From NCBI RefSeq assembly GCF_018603515.1, contig NZ_JACATN010000004.1, positions 434,001 to 498,000 on the forward strand: DNA of 64,000 nucleotides, in the 5' to 3' direction. The translations under genes and the position numbers were made by a program. Shown here in pieces: positions 55,701-64,000 of the stretch (position 1 is the stretch's first letter; each line of letters starts with the position of its first letter). This DNA is from Zobellia barbeyronii (GTDB taxonomy: Bacteria > Bacteroidota > Bacteroidia > Flavobacteriales > Flavobacteriaceae). The notes beneath the pieces were generated by a model, which ran no database searches, was not told where the DNA came from, and saw only the letters and a program-made list of their open reading frames with translations.

Positions 55701-56929
55701 CCAATTAAAGCTGGATCATAGTTGTTTGCGTTATTTCGTGGCAATTGATTTGGTTGCCCTGTATTAGCTTTAAAAAATGATGCAGGAGCATTTTGGCCAA
55801 TTCTAGTGGTTTCATCTCCCGCAACCAAGGGATCATACTCACCTAAATCCTGTATACCTACAATATTACGAACGTTTAAAGTTTGTTGACTACGGTTAGT
55901 AACCCAAACTTCTATACGGGTAATTTGAACTTGACTTCTTATATAAGGGTAGTTGACTAAAGCCGCATCGTAATTATCCCTAAAGTATTGTGATAAGAAG
56001 AAATGCTTGTCTTCATCATACTGAAGCGCTGAAACAGAAAAATCGTTAACCGTACCACCACCTTGCGCAACAACCGTGTTGTTTTGCGAACGTTGCTCAG
56101 AAAACACTGCTGTAACTGTAGTTTTACCAAATTGAAGCTGGGTTTTAACTCCAAAAAGACTTTGCGCCCCAGTTATTAAAGAACTGTTAAGCGGCATATT
56201 TACGTTACCTACTTCAATAGACTGAATGATATCATCCTCTGTAGGCGTATAATCTAATTTTACAATATTCTGAAAATCAAAAGTGGCTTCTGTATCATAG
56301 TTTGCGGTTACCTGCAAACGTTCACCAATTTTACCTAGCATACTTAAACTAATGCGCTGATCAAAATCAAAAGAAAGATTGGTACGGTTTCTTGGAGATA
56401 AAGAAGGGTTGTCATTTTTCTGCCAAATAACACCTAAATCCATTGCAACAGAACCTTGCGGTATAACTTCTATAGTATTACCTCCAAAAATGGATTGAAA
56501 GAAGCTGTTATTTACATAAAAGTTAGGGAGTAAATTTTTTCGAGCTTCTTCGCTACCTTCTTTCTTACCCGAGTAAGCATCTGATTTTTCTTTAAAGTAA
56601 CCCTTTATTCCTTCTTCTTGTACCAGTTTGTAATATTGCTCTGGCGTTAGAATTACAGGATACCCAATATCAAAATCACCTACCTTCTCAGAATAGATGT
56701 ACATGTTAAGATTTGTGTCGTAGTCGTATTTAGAAACAATACTTTCCGGATTTTCCATTTTGAGTTTACCCAAAGAAAAACCAGTCTTTACGGAATCCAC
56801 TTCTTGCTCTTCACTACCTTCATTTTCGGTTTCTTGAGCATACGATATACTCGACGAAACAATCAAAAATAAAAATAGGAGTGTAAGCTTAAATGGTGAT
56901 TTAAGAAATAGTTTGGCCCCTGTTTTCAA
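49742..56929 (-). CDS. sprA: Type IX secretion outer-membrane translocon SprA
   Basis: The 2395-residue protein has a signal peptide ending about SYAQ. The SprA hallmarks follow: [30 protein letters not shown] near residue 70, repeated NNFxxSIFGGN-type segments, [22 protein letters not shown], and many outer-membrane strand pairs to the C-terminal FxxxYNFGN ([11 protein letters not shown]). SprA forms the 36-strand barrel through which type IX substrates leave the cell and is needed for gliding in Flavobacterium. It begins 5 bp after ruvA. It presumably exports the adhesin and other surface proteins with sorting domains, such as the one in this window. Confidence 0.97.
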   Translation of the reverse strand: MKTGAKLFLKSPFKLTLLFLFLIVSSSISYAQETENEGSEEQEVDSVKTGFSLGKLKMENPESIVSKYDYDTNLNMYIYSEKVGDFDIGYPVILTPEQYYKLVQEEGIKGYFKEKSDAYSGKKEGSEEARKNLLPNFYVNNSFFQSIFGGNTIEVIPQGSVAMDLGVIWQKNDNPSLSPRNRTNLSFDFDQRISLSMLGKIGERLQVTANYDTEATFDFQNIVKLDYTPTEDDIIQSIEVGNVNMPLNSSLITGAQSLFGVKTQLQFGKTTVTAVFSEQRSQNNTVVAQGGGTVNDFSVSALQYDEDKHFFLSQYFRDNYDAALVNYPYIRSQVQITRIEVWVTNRSQQTLNVRNIVGIQDLGEYDPLVAGDETTRIGQNAPASFFKANTGQPNQLPRNNANNYDPALIGKGGALTTSIRDVATIEQGFSVGGYLPNQGFDYAYLENARKLEQSRDFQFNSQLGYISLNQRLSNDEVLAVAFQYTYNGKVYQVGEFANGGLDATTVSGAIDNPIIENNTLILKLLKSNITNVSDPIWDLMMKNIYATGAFRLSEDDFKMNILYSNPTPRNYITPVEDFPTQTDGGKPLQERILLNVFNFDRLNAYNDVQSGGDGFFDFVPGITVDTQNGQIIFTKVEPFGEYLFNRLGDIEDYQTESTYNANQKKYVFRDMYVQTKSAALQDPEKDKFLLKGTYKSEGSNGIPIGAFNVPRGSVRVTAGGRQLQEGIDYTVNYQAGTVQILDPSLEASNTPINISVENNAVFGQQTRRFTGVNVEHQFNKNFVLGATLLNLNERPLTQKSNFGVEPVNNTVFGFNGNFSTEVPFFTRLVNKLPNIDTDVPSMLSVRGEVAWLKPNSPKNADFQGETTTYLDDFEGAQALIDIRSSLGWALASTPVEFLDAPTQKGLETGFGRAKTAWYSIDPVFYTNQRPSSISDNDISTNATRRIFIDEVFPQVEVAQGQTRQQTTLDLAYYPQMKGPYNANANFNTEVPNQKWGGIMRSLSSTNFEQANVEFVQFWVMDPYLEGTATSQGELVFNLGNISEDILSDGLKQYENGLPIDGQGSIKPEDPIWGPVPATQALVYAFDVDENSRAQQDIGFDGLDDAAEAAIYGNDNPEDPALDNYEYFLQREGGILERYLNFNNPQGNSPVEVTNDNRGSTTLPDVEDIDRDLTMNTVNSYYEYRIPIKPNTTINDKYVTDIRDSLVLSGTRIPNESTVRTRWIQYKIPLSDFTDAVGGITDFRSVSSLRMYMTGFSSDVLLRFATLDLVRGDWRTYTKTLDIDNGDPVGDATTLDVNAVNIQENESRTPIPYVLPPGVLREQLNNNNTIIQQNEQSLSLVVENLESQDSRGVFKNLEIDVRQYEKLKMFIHAEKILETDNYDVDQPLIGFLRIGTDFTENFYQLEIPLEFTPFGSSSEEAVWPDNNQMEIVLADLNKVKSVWISGTDLSEIRYFEVIDGEAELVEDPLAARTPGRLRIGIKGNPSLGSIRSMMVGVKNVSRTPARGEVWFNELRLAGLDNEGGWAALAAVDANFADFANVSATGSTSTSGFGAIDQMPNERAREDALSYDVVTNVNLGQLLPNKWGIQLPFNYGISEQMITPEFDPVYDDLKLQDRIDAADNPDDAKAIEEQAEDYTKRTSINFIGVRKDRGEEADANFYDVENFTFNYSYNETNHRDFEIASLEDQNVATGFVYNHNFKPVEVAPFAKNDSLFTSSYWRWLKELNLSLLPTSVSVNSNIERQFSQQRFRDVVEEGVDKLDLPTLRQRNYQFNWQYAVNYSLTKSLRLNMTASNNHIVRNYFEDPSDPDSAIDQTLGLWDGFWDLGEPNRHAQQLELNYELPFSKIPFLDFINSQYSYTSNFDWQRGGDALREVALEDINTVQNASTHNITANLTMQKFYDLIGLKKRSGKSAAPKGPIRKDKAGNPASGEEKTKKKSGGLFNTAVDVLTMVKRVNVNYNESRGKVLPGYTQSVGFVGSLKPSVGFVFGSQADVRFNAARKGWLTGFEEFNEQYIQNVNRQLNITATAQPTKDLTIDLSADRQYSNSYQENFSVIRNVDGSLEYNNLLGNNYGNFSISTVMIGTVFNKSSEFDSETFEQFKQNRLIIAKRLVADRGETLNLDLDTGFPEKYGKTQQDVLLPAFFAAYTGQDAERVNLDAFRQIPIPNWNLKFTGLMRNKWFKKRFQRFSLSHGYRAAYSINSFQTNLEKVQLENEGESTLDADTGDQMSDLILNNVVLNDEFNPLVRLDFEMKNSVSILAEMRTSRTLALSFDNNLMTEMNGKEYTVGLGYRFKDVKFVTNIGGNKTRLKGDLNLKADVTLRDNITIIRNLDIDNNQITSGQNLLSIKFTADYALSKNLNALFFYDHSFSQFAVSTAFPQTTINTGFTIRYNFGN

Positions 56930-56934
56930 ACTTG

Positions 56935-57516
56935 TTATAAATTTTTAAGCGCAAGTTTAATTATGTTCTCTACGCTGAGCGAGGGATCTTGGGTGAGTAC
57001 TTTATCAACTACCTTTTCAGCTTGTCTTCTTACAAAGCCAAGAACCTCTAAAGCAGATAACGCTTCTTCTTTATTAGTATTGTTCGCAAGTGCGGAAACT
57101 TCGCCTATATCGTAAACTTTTAAAATCTTGTCACGAAGGTCTAGGATTACTCTTTGGGCTGTTTTGGCTCCTATGCCTTTGATAGATTGAATTGTAGGCA
57201 CGTCCCCATTTGCAATAGCATCTCTAATTTGAGCAGGTTCCAATGAAGAAAGCATGGTTCTTGCCGTACTTGAACCTATACCGGAAACCGATAATAAAAG
57301 ACGAAAAATTTCACGTTCCGACCTTTCAGCAAAACCAAATAACGTGTGTGAATCTTCCTTCACCTGAAGATGGGTGAACAAACTAATACTTTCTGAATCT
57401 CCTATTTTAGAAAAAGTATTCAAAGAAATATTTACAAAATACCCCACTCCACCACATTCTATTACTACATATGTTGGATTCTTTTCTACAAGTTTGCCTT
57501 TAAGATGGGTTATCAT
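56935..57516 (-). CDS. ruvA: Holliday junction DNA helicase subunit RuvA
   Basis: The 193-residue protein has an OB-fold N-terminal domain (about residues 1-62, MITHLKGKLVEKNPTYVVIECGGVGYFVNI), a helix-hairpin-helix central domain (about 65-130, VSGIGSSTARTML and IKGIGAKTAQRVI), and a C-terminal RuvB-binding helix bundle (about 145-193, EALSALEVLGFVRRQAEKVV). It binds Holliday junctions and loads RuvB. RuvB is encoded about 5 kb away in the window on the same strand. The start region carries a repeated CCGGACA element (see 57514-57566). It is 56 bp after maeB and 5 bp before sprA. Confidence 0.96.
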   Translation of the reverse strand: MITHLKGKLVEKNPTYVVIECGGVGYFVNISLNTFSKIGDSESISLFTHLQVKEDSHTLFGFAERSEREIFRLLLSVSGIGSSTARTMLSSLEPAQIRDAIANGDVPTIQSIKGIGAKTAQRVILDLRDKILKVYDIGEVSALANNTNKEEALSALEVLGFVRRQAEKVVDKVLTQDPSLSVENIIKLALKNL

Positions 57517-57566
57517 GTCCGGTGTGGTTTTGGGGGTTATTTTGTCCGGCCATTACAGCCGGACAA
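57514..57566 (-). promoter_or_regulatory. Alternative RNA pairings in the maeB-ruvA intercistronic region
   Basis: On the minus-strand RNA, UUGUCCGGC (57566-57558) pairs perfectly with GCCGGACAA (57550-57542) around a 7-nt loop. A second copy, CCGGACA, ends on the first base of the ruvA AUG (57522-57516). The same 5' arm can pair with it over 7 bp. The two pairings exclude each other. No T-run follows the hairpin. Confidence 0.5.
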
Positions 57567-57572
57567 TTACTT

Positions 57573-59873
57573 TTATTTAGCCTGTGTTGATTTGGCTTTT
57601 TTTCTTTTTTCTCTTTCTTGGGCATCTATAACCGCAACTGCCGTCATATTTACCATTTCATCTACACTTGCTCCTAACTGAAGAATATGAACTGATCTTC
57701 TTAGACCAACCATGATTGGACCAATACTATCTGCTTGGTTTAATTCTTTTAATAGTTTGTAAGTGATGTTCGCTGCCTCTAGGTTAGGGAAAATCAAGGT
57801 ATTGACTTTTTTACCTGCAAGTTTAGAAAAAGGAAACTGACTCTGTAGTAACTCCTTATTCAATGCAAAATCCGTTTGGATCTCTCCATCAACGACTAAA
57901 TCAGGATTTCTTTCATGTAAAATCCGAACCGCCTCTCTTACCTTTTTAGCATGAGGATGGCTAGATGAACCAAAGTTTGCATAAGACAACAAAGCCAATA
58001 CAGGTTCAAAACCAAAAGTAGACGCAACATTAGCTGCATTCTGTGCTATTTCGGCAATCTCTTCTGCGCTTGGATCAATGTTTATAGAAGTATCGGATAA
58101 GAATAAAGGTCCTTTATCGGTAATCATGATGTTTACCGTAGATACCTTCTTAACGTTAGAAGCTCTACCAATAACCTCAAGAATAGGTTTCACTACTGTT
58201 GGATAAGCTCTTGAGTAACCAGAAATCATTCCATCTGCATCTCCTTCAAGCACCATCATAGCACCAAAGTAGTTACGTTGTCTCATTCTTATTTTAGCGC
58301 TATAAAGCGTAGTGCCACTTCTTTTTCTACTTTCCCAAAACTTGGTCGCGTAACGTATGTGTTTTTCATCAAACTCCTTAGAAGTCGGATCTAAAATCTC
58401 TATATCAGCATCAAAATCTATCTCCTTTTTTAGCTCTAGAATAACTTCTTTTCGCCCTAAAAGAATAGGTTCTGCAATACCTTCTTCATAAACAATCTGT
58501 GCTGTCTTAAGTACATCCAAATGATCGGCCTCAGCAAAAACAATACGCTTTTTATTCATTTTGGCTCGGTTATGCAATAAACGCACCACCTTATTGTCGT
58601 TACCAGAACGTTGCAATAACTCTTCCTTGTACCGACCCCAATCTTCAATAGGATTCTTAGCCACACCACTATCCATTGCAGCTTTAGCTACGGCTGGTGG
58701 AATTTCAGCTATCAAACGTTGATCAAAAGGTTTTGGAATTATATATTCTTTACCAAAAGTCAACCTTGTCTCTCCATAAGCAATATTTACTTGCTCTGGA
58801 ACAGGCTGCTTGGTAAGATCGGCCAATGCTTTAACAGCGGCCATTTTCATCTCTTCGTTAATAGTTGTAGCACGAACATCTAAAGCTCCTCTAAAAATAA
58901 AAGGAAAACCTAGTACGTTGTTCACCTGGTTAGGATGATCTGAGCGTCCCGTAGCCATAATAATGTCTTTACGAGTCTTTACAGCCAAATCATAACTTAC
59001 CTCTGGATCAGGATTGGCCATTGCAAACACAATGGGATTTTTAGCCATTGACATTAACATGTCTGCAGTTACAATATTAGCAATAGATAATCCTACAAAT
59101 ACATCTGCATCTACCATTGCTTCAGAAAGCGTATCTATTTTTCTATCTGTAGCAAATTCTTTTTTAGAGGCAGATAAATTTTCTGCATCTTTTCTAATAA
59201 CCCCCTTACTGTCTAACATGACAATATTTTCGGCTTTAGCACCAAAAGCTTTATACAATTTTGTACAAGATACAGCTGCAGCACCAGCGCCACTTATTAC
59301 AATCCGTGCCTCACTCATTTTCTTTTCAGATAATTCAAGGGCATTTAGTAATGCTGCGGCAGAAATAATTGCAGTTCCATGCTGATCATCATGCATCACC
59401 GGAATATCAAGCTCTTCTTTTAGCCTTCTTTCTATTTCAAAAGCTTCCGGGGCTTTTATATCTTCTAAATTGATTCCTCCAAAAGTAGGAGCGATCATTT
59501 TTACAGTCTCAACAAATTTATCTACATCTTCAGTATCAACCTCTATATCTATTCCATCTATATCAGCAAAAATCTTGAACAACAAACCTTTACCTTCCAT
59601 AACAGGTTTAGAGGCTTCTGGACCAATATTCCCCAGACCCAAAACAGCGGTTCCGTTAGATATAATCGCAACAAGATTACCTTTAGAGGTATACTTATAT
59701 ACATTTTCTTTATCCTTCGCAATTTCAAGACAAGGTTCTGCCACACCTGGCGAATAGGCCAAAGCCAAATCGCGTTGTGTAGAATACGGTTTTGTAGGAA
59801 CGATTTTTATTTTCCCAGGCTGCGGTTTAGCATGATATATCAATGCTTCCCTTCTCAGTTTTTCATTGCCCAT
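57573..59873 (-). CDS. maeB: NADP-dependent malic enzyme MaeB with phosphotransacetylase domain
   Basis: The 766-residue protein decarboxylates malate to pyruvate. The N-terminal malic enzyme part (about residues 1-425) has TQRDLALAYSPGVAEPC, NGTAVLGLGNIGP, MHDDQHGTAIISAAALLNAL and the Rossmann phrase VISGAGAAAVSC. The C-terminal part (about 430-755) is phosphotransacetylase-like (FAEADHLDVL, RQRNYFGAMMVLEGDADGMISG, FLSDTSINIDPSAEEIAEI), usually inactive and allosteric in MaeB. It starts the maeB-ruvA-sprA block and has a -7 box upstream. Confidence 0.95.
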   Translation of the reverse strand: MGNEKLRREALIYHAKPQPGKIKIVPTKPYSTQRDLALAYSPGVAEPCLEIAKDKENVYKYTSKGNLVAIISNGTAVLGLGNIGPEASKPVMEGKGLLFKIFADIDGIDIEVDTEDVDKFVETVKMIAPTFGGINLEDIKAPEAFEIERRLKEELDIPVMHDDQHGTAIISAAALLNALELSEKKMSEARIVISGAGAAAVSCTKLYKAFGAKAENIVMLDSKGVIRKDAENLSASKKEFATDRKIDTLSEAMVDADVFVGLSIANIVTADMLMSMAKNPIVFAMANPDPEVSYDLAVKTRKDIIMATGRSDHPNQVNNVLGFPFIFRGALDVRATTINEEMKMAAVKALADLTKQPVPEQVNIAYGETRLTFGKEYIIPKPFDQRLIAEIPPAVAKAAMDSGVAKNPIEDWGRYKEELLQRSGNDNKVVRLLHNRAKMNKKRIVFAEADHLDVLKTAQIVYEEGIAEPILLGRKEVILELKKEIDFDADIEILDPTSKEFDEKHIRYATKFWESRKRSGTTLYSAKIRMRQRNYFGAMMVLEGDADGMISGYSRAYPTVVKPILEVIGRASNVKKVSTVNIMITDKGPLFLSDTSINIDPSAEEIAEIAQNAANVASTFGFEPVLALLSYANFGSSSHPHAKKVREAVRILHERNPDLVVDGEIQTDFALNKELLQSQFPFSKLAGKKVNTLIFPNLEAANITYKLLKELNQADSIGPIMVGLRRSVHILQLGASVDEMVNMTAVAVIDAQEREKRKKAKSTQAK

Positions 59874-59895
59874 AAGTCCATTAGATTTTAGAAAA

Positions 59896-59903
59896 CAAAT
59901 TTA
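59896..59903 (-). promoter_or_regulatory. Bacteroidota -7 box for maeB
   Basis: On the minus strand TAAATTTG ends 22 nt before the maeB ATG. I see no TTG at the expected spacing, so the upstream element is not evident. Confidence 0.5.
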
Positions 59904-59992
59904 AGGGTATTCAACGGATAAGTGTAGTAAGTGAACCGTATAAATTTCCAAGATACCGATCCGCTGCACTACAAAATCAGGTTTTAAACAAT

Positions 59993-61309
59993 TTACGCCT
60001 CCTTATCAGCTTTTACGTTTAACCGTAAGGAAAATACGCTGGCGAGAATAAAAAATGTACCTGCAAATAGAATAGCGTTCACTGCATTACCTCCAAGAAG
60101 GTTTTTAAAGATAGGCCCAAAAGTCACAGTTTCTATACCCATAGGAATAACAATCATCATATTTAAAATACCCATATATACTCCTCTCCTGTCTTGTGGA
60201 ACAATCTTGGCCACCATAGTATAAGGTATACCCATCATGGCCGCCCAACCTATACCAAAGAGCACCATTGGAAAAAGTACATAGATTGAATCAGAAATAT
60301 ACGGAATAGCAAAAAGTGCAAGACCGGTTCCCAACAAGCTTGTCGCATAGATTTTTTTACTTCCATATTTAAGAGCCAATGGAACCAAAGCCAGCGCCAC
60401 AATCATAGTTGTAATATTGTAGGTAGTACTCATTTTTGCAGATTGAGCAGCCGCTTCCGAAAGGTTAAAACCCATTGTACTCATAAACAAAGGTGTTATG
60501 AACTGCCAATACACAAAAAGGGCGTACCATTGAAAAAGATAAACTACCGAAAGTTTCCACATAAAAGAAGGCATTTCTTTAATTGCTCTTGTTATCTCTA
60601 CAAACGGCATATTGAATCGTTGACCAGATGACATGGCCTTATGCGCCTTTATCTCTTCAAATTCTTCTTCTGATGGTGGAATTTCAGGTGTTTTCAATAC
60701 CGACCAAAGAATGGTAGCTACTGATAAGAAGGCACCAATGAAAAAGGAATAGTACAGCCATTTTGGAATGGAACCTGCCACATCAACAACATCTTCTACA
60801 CTGAACCAATCTTGAAATAAGAAAATTGAGGCGTTAGCCAAAACGATACCCGCACCCACAAATAAACTTTGCATTTGATACCCAAGACTCAATTGCTTTT
60901 CAGGCAATTTATCTCCCACAAACGCACGATAAGGCTCCATGGCCATATTGTTCCCCACATCTAAAATCCACAGTAGACCTACGGCGAACCATAAAGCTGG
61001 ACTTAATGGAAATGCGAATAAACAAAGACTTCCTATAATGGCCCCAATTAAGAAAAACGGCTTACGCCTACCAAAGCGAGGTGACCAGGTCTTATCTGAT
61101 ATAGCTCCTATTATAGGTTGAATTATTAATCCCGTTACCGGTCCAGCTATATTTAAAATAGGCAGCATATCTTCTGAAGCACCTAAAAACAAGAAAACAG
61201 GATTGATTGCGGTTTGCTGAAGTCCAAAACTAAACTGAATGCCAAGAAAGCCTACATTCATATTGAAAATCTGCCAAAAACTTAAGCTAGGTTTTTTAAT
61301 AAAGTTCAT
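59993..61309 (-). CDS. MFS/GPH-family transporter, sugar-symporter type
   Basis: The 438-residue protein has about twelve membrane helices. The N-terminal half carries FGRRKPFFLIGAIIGSLCLF and the acidic/aromatic helix DVGNNMAMEPYRAFVGDKLPEKQLSLGYQMQSLFVGAG, the typical phrases of sugar:cation symporters of the SLC45/GPH type (MalT-like in Bacteroidota). The second half has MVAKIVPQDRRGVYMGILNMMIVIPMGIE. The substrate is probably a sugar or disaccharide, but no sugar-metabolism gene is adjacent to support a choice. The gene stands alone between maeB and queG. Confidence 0.85.
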   Translation of the reverse strand: MNFIKKPSLSFWQIFNMNVGFLGIQFSFGLQQTAINPVFLFLGASEDMLPILNIAGPVTGLIIQPIIGAISDKTWSPRFGRRKPFFLIGAIIGSLCLFAFPLSPALWFAVGLLWILDVGNNMAMEPYRAFVGDKLPEKQLSLGYQMQSLFVGAGIVLANASIFLFQDWFSVEDVVDVAGSIPKWLYYSFFIGAFLSVATILWSVLKTPEIPPSEEEFEEIKAHKAMSSGQRFNMPFVEITRAIKEMPSFMWKLSVVYLFQWYALFVYWQFITPLFMSTMGFNLSEAAAQSAKMSTTYNITTMIVALALVPLALKYGSKKIYATSLLGTGLALFAIPYISDSIYVLFPMVLFGIGWAAMMGIPYTMVAKIVPQDRRGVYMGILNMMIVIPMGIETVTFGPIFKNLLGGNAVNAILFAGTFFILASVFSLRLNVKADKEA

Positions 61310-61430
61310 TCTAAGTTGGTTTTGGTCTAAAAACTACCTAACAAGATAGGATAATAAATCCTCCACTGGAAAGAACTTAACAGTAAAATCTAAAAGTTGA
61401 CGAACTCTAACGTTTTCGTTGGATGAACAG

Positions 61431-62351
61431 TTATTTTAAAAACTTGATGTTTCGCTGCAAACCAGAGAATTTTGTTCGTTTTACGGCAGATTTTTGAAAA
61501 ACCTTTCTAAACACATCCTCGGTAATTTCTTCCCAATCTTTTTTAGACATTGACAATAGTTCGGGGTGAGGATTGAACAATGGTTCTTTATGAGGTTTAG
61601 AAAAACGATTCCACGGACACACATCTTGACATACATCGCAACCAAATGCCCAATCATCAAACTTGCCTTCAAATTCCGTAGGAATCTCGTTTTTAAGCTC
61701 TATCGTAAAGTATGAAATACATTTACTACCATCAACCACATACGGCTCAACAATGGCCTCCGTTGGGCAAGAATCTATACAGGCGGTGCATGTACCACAA
61801 TGGTCCGTAACGCGAGTATCATATTCTAAATCCAAATCAACAATAAGTTCGGCAATAAAATAAAAGGAGCCTACCTGCTGAGTGAGTAGATTACTGTGTT
61901 TACCTATCCAACCCAATCCACTTTTTGCAGCCCATGCTTTATCCAGTACGGGAGCGGAATCTACAAAAGCCCTACCTTCTACCTCGCCTATATTTTCAGA
62001 GATGAAATTTTGAAGTTCACGCAATTTTGATTTAATAACGTGGTGGTAATCGTGGCCATAAGCATACTTAGATATTTTATACGTGTCGTCTTCTTGTGTT
62101 TCTTCAGGATAATAATTGAGTAACAAAGAAATAACGGACTTAGCGCCATCCACCAATAAACGCGGGTCTAGTCGTTTATCAAAATGATTGGCCATGTACG
62201 ACATTTCGCCATGCATGTTATTATTTAGCCATTTTTCAAGTCGAGGAGCTTCCTCTTCTAAAAAATCGGCTTTGGAAATACCACAGGACAAAAAACCGAG
62301 GCGTTTGGCTTCGGTTTTAATAAGTTCTGAGTATTTCTCTTTGGAGTTCAT
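61431..62351 (-). CDS. queG: Epoxyqueuosine reductase
   Basis: The start is the ATG at 62351 ([20 protein letters not shown], 306 aa). The longer frame runs over the ruvB stop. It has an N-terminal cobalamin-binding part with [19 protein letters not shown] (about residues 134-152) and two [4Fe-4S] motifs ([12 protein letters not shown] about 183-194 and [11 protein letters not shown] about 236-246). The HEAT-like extension of some QueG proteins is absent, as in many short forms. It reduces epoxyqueuosine to queuosine in tRNA, the last step. It lies immediately downstream of ruvB (ruvB stop 62353), in one operon. Confidence 0.95.
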   Translation of the reverse strand: MNSKEKYSELIKTEAKRLGFLSCGISKADFLEEEAPRLEKWLNNNMHGEMSYMANHFDKRLDPRLLVDGAKSVISLLLNYYPEETQEDDTYKISKYAYGHDYHHVIKSKLRELQNFISENIGEVEGRAFVDSAPVLDKAWAAKSGLGWIGKHSNLLTQQVGSFYFIAELIVDLDLEYDTRVTDHCGTCTACIDSCPTEAIVEPYVVDGSKCISYFTIELKNEIPTEFEGKFDDWAFGCDVCQDVCPWNRFSKPHKEPLFNPHPELLSMSKKDWEEITEDVFRKVFQKSAVKRTKFSGLQRNIKFLK

Positions 62352-62352
62352 A

Positions 62353-63375
62353 TTAAAACAACCCAGGTTGCACTCCACCCTTGAGCCTTCCTAAGTGTTT
62401 ATAGGCCAAATCAGTTACTTCACGTCCACGTGGCGTTCGCATGATAAAACCTTGTTGAATCAAAAAGGGTTCATACACCTCTTCTATAGTTTCGGCACTT
62501 TCAGAAACTGCCGTTGCCAACGTAGTTATACCCACTGGTCCTCCTTTAAATTTATCTATTATTGTTGTTAGAATCTTATTATCCATCTCATCCAAACCAT
62601 GTGCATCAACATTCAATGCTTTCAGGCTGTACTTTGAGATTTCCATATCTATATTTCCGTTACCCTTAATTTGAGCAAAATCACGCACTCTTCTTAATAA
62701 GGCATTACAGATTCTTGGTGTTCCCCTACTTCTACCTGCAATCTCAATAGCCGCATCTTGAGTAATCTCTACTTTCAATATTTCTGCACTACGTTCAACA
62801 ATTGTTGAAAGCAACTCAGTAGAATAATATTGTAAACGGCTTTGGATACCAAATCGTGCACGCATGGGCGCCGTTAGCAATCCTGATCGTGTAGTAGCTC
62901 CTATAAGCGTAAATGGATTAAGGTTTATCTGTACTGACCGGGCATTAGGACCCGACTCAATCATAATATCAATTTTATAATCTTCCATGGCCGAATACAG
63001 ATACTCTTCTACAATTGGGCTCAACCGATGGATCTCATCAATAAAAAGGACATCGCGTTCATCTAGATTCGTAAGAAGACCTGCTAGGTCTCCTGGTTTG
63101 TCCAAAACGGGACCAGAAGTAATTTTGATTCCCACTCCTAATTCACTCGCCAGAATATGTGCCAAAGTGGTCTTACCTAAGCCAGGAGGCCCATGAAACA
63201 AGGTATGATCTAGCGCTTCGCCCCTTTGGTTGGCCGCTTCCACAAAAACCTTTAAATTCTCCAACACTTGCTCTTGACCCGTAAAGTCATCAAAACTTAT
63301 GGGGCGTAAAGCTCTTTCTATATCAAATTCCTCAGGTGTGAAATTCTCCCCTTCGGCGTCTAAGTACTCGTTCAT
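62353..63375 (-). CDS. ruvB: Holliday junction branch-migration ATPase RuvB
   Basis: The 340-residue AAA+ protein drives branch migration of Holliday junctions with RuvA. Features are the RuvB N-terminus ([19 protein letters not shown]), Walker [13 protein letters not shown] (about residues 65-75), Walker [20 protein letters not shown], the sensor segment [19 protein letters not shown] and the C-terminal winged helix [25 protein letters not shown]. Length is normal. A TATCTTTG box lies only 7 nt before the start. The queG gene follows directly. Confidence 0.97.
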   Translation of the reverse strand: MNEYLDAEGENFTPEEFDIERALRPISFDDFTGQEQVLENLKVFVEAANQRGEALDHTLFHGPPGLGKTTLAHILASELGVGIKITSGPVLDKPGDLAGLLTNLDERDVLFIDEIHRLSPIVEEYLYSAMEDYKIDIMIESGPNARSVQINLNPFTLIGATTRSGLLTAPMRARFGIQSRLQYYSTELLSTIVERSAEILKVEITQDAAIEIAGRSRGTPRICNALLRRVRDFAQIKGNGNIDMEISKYSLKALNVDAHGLDEMDNKILTTIIDKFKGGPVGITTLATAVSESAETIEEVYEPFLIQQGFIMRTPRGREVTDLAYKHLGRLKGGVQPGLF

Positions 63376-63382
63376 ATCAAAA

Positions 63383-63390
63383 CAAAGATA
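63383..63390 (-). promoter_or_regulatory. Bacteroidota -7 box for ruvB, very near the start
   Basis: On the minus strand TATCTTTG ends 7 nt before the ruvB ATG, exactly the spacing seen for tsaB. No TTG at 19-21 nt upstream was found. A transcript from here would be nearly leaderless. Confidence 0.5.
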
Positions 63391-63494
63391 GCAGAAAAAG
63401 AAACAAGCCCACTATACTTCATGACCCTAATCTATCGTTTCCTATATGGGTAGAAACCTACTTTTTGTGAAAATAATTTTCGTAATTTCATTCC

Positions 63495-64000
63495 ATGCAA
63501 GACTCCACTTACGCTTCAGAAATACTTCAGTACATTCCTTTTTACTATGTCATCTGGTCTGACGACCTGCTTACGGCATCAGAAATCAATGTCGTACAAA
63601 ATGCTATAGATGCAGACAAAACCCTATCTGAGAAAAGTAGGGCACAATTGCTTTCATGGCTTAATACGAATAATCCACCTGCAAATTCAGAATTAAAAAA
63701 ATGGAAACAAACGATTTCTAACTCGGCTGTAAAATTGGTTGAAAGTGAAACGTATCCTTTAGCTACGTTCAGTCAAAAAGTAGTTTCCCACTATGAAGGC
63801 GACTGTCCATTTAACGAACAATTGAAACATATTGAAATACAGTTAGGCATTCAACCTAATCACTACAACCATCTTTTTGATGTGGAAGTAGCCCATGAAG
63901 CTACCTCCGACTTTTATAATGCAAATGAAATTGATACTATTTTAAAAGGAAAGCATGCAAAAGTGATTGATGATTTTAGAGAGGTACTTGCAGACCCTAT
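63495..64000 (+). CDS. Probable acyl-CoA dehydrogenase/oxidase, N-terminal part (runs off the window)
   Basis: An ATG at 63495 opens a frame that stays open to the right edge, giving about 168 residues. They include IPFYYVIWSDDLLTASEI, LLSWLNTNNPPANSELKKWK, HIEIQLGIQPNHYN and the final IDTILKGKHAKVIDDFREVLADP. This N-terminal helical domain, followed by 'L.G....VIDxFR.VLADP', resembles the start of the long Bacteroidota acyl-CoA dehydrogenase/oxidase proteins that act in fatty acid oxidation. No catalytic residue is in view. The call is provisional. Confidence 0.5.
   Translation, partial: MQDSTYASEILQYIPFYYVIWSDDLLTASEINVVQNAIDADKTLSEKSRAQLLSWLNTNNPPANSELKKWKQTISNSAVKLVESETYPLATFSQKVVSHYEGDCPFNEQLKHIEIQLGIQPNHYNHLFDVEVAHEATSDFYNANEIDTILKGKHAKVIDDFREVLADP

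Noticed and set aside
1-64000. Mobile elements, prophage or CRISPR
   Set aside because: No transposase, integrase, attachment repeats or spaced direct repeats were seen, and gene order is core-like throughout.

Overview
The window is about 64 kb of low-GC chromosome from a gliding-type Flavobacteriaceae bacterium (Bacteroidota), probably a marine genus near Zobellia or Maribacter; the genus is inference. The phylum evidence is direct. It includes a 2395-residue SprA, a protein with a gliding-type (T9SS type B) C-terminal domain next to a PorP/SprF protein, MaeB with a phosphotransacetylase tail, an HPPK-deoxynucleoside kinase fusion, no Shine-Dalgarno-like spacing before most starts, and promoters of the Bacteroidota type (TTG, 19-20 nt, TAnnTTTG). 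I saw no insertion sequences, phage genes or CRISPR arrays. This is core chromosome with conserved operons.

Layout. 1-10 kb: partial AsmA-like gene, queuosine-precursor transporter, OmpA protein with calcium-binding repeats, SppA protease, the folate/nucleoside kinase fusion, an RNA methyltransferase and MutS. 9.8-10.7 kb: tRNA-Gly(GCC), tRNA-Leu(TAA) and a gene-poor stretch with one short ORF. 10.7-16.1 kb: proC-proB-proA, a small unknown protein, a SanA-like protein and an Nramp-family transporter with altered metal-site residues. 16.1-22.8 kb: a surface module of adhesin, PorP/SprF and OmpA-PD40 protein. 22.9-27.1 kb: FabD, gamma-carbonic anhydrase-like protein and a LytS/LytR-type two-component pair. 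27.4-32.8 kb: VWA lipoprotein, a lone PorP/SprF, an NfuA-like Fe-S protein, dodecin, MscS and TsaB.

32.9-42.5 kb is a large efflux operon: one TolC, two HlyD-type adaptors, one ATPase and four MacB/FtsX-type permeases that look like a duplicated permease-permease-adaptor block. 42.6-47.9 kb is a cytochrome oxidase cluster: CtaB, two subunit III proteins, subunit IV, then a maturation set (SCO, DUF420/CtaM-like, a cysteine-free SCO-neighbour and a tiny CxxC membrane protein). 48.0-63.4 kb holds TonB, VanZ-like, GcvH, SprA, RuvA, MaeB, an MFS transporter, QueG and RuvB. The window ends in a partial gene that is probably acyl-CoA dehydrogenase-like.

The themes are the cell surface (SprA translocon, PorP/SprF, adhesin, TonB, OmpA proteins), respiration (terminal oxidase assembly) and export (the ABC efflux operon). 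The observations I would follow up first are the altered Nramp metal site, the duplicated ABC block sharing one ATPase, the oxidase maturation quartet, two competing RNA pairings before ruvA, and the long hairpin beside a promoter box inside the oxidase operon. Starts were moved inward from the longest ORF where homology or a promoter box required it.
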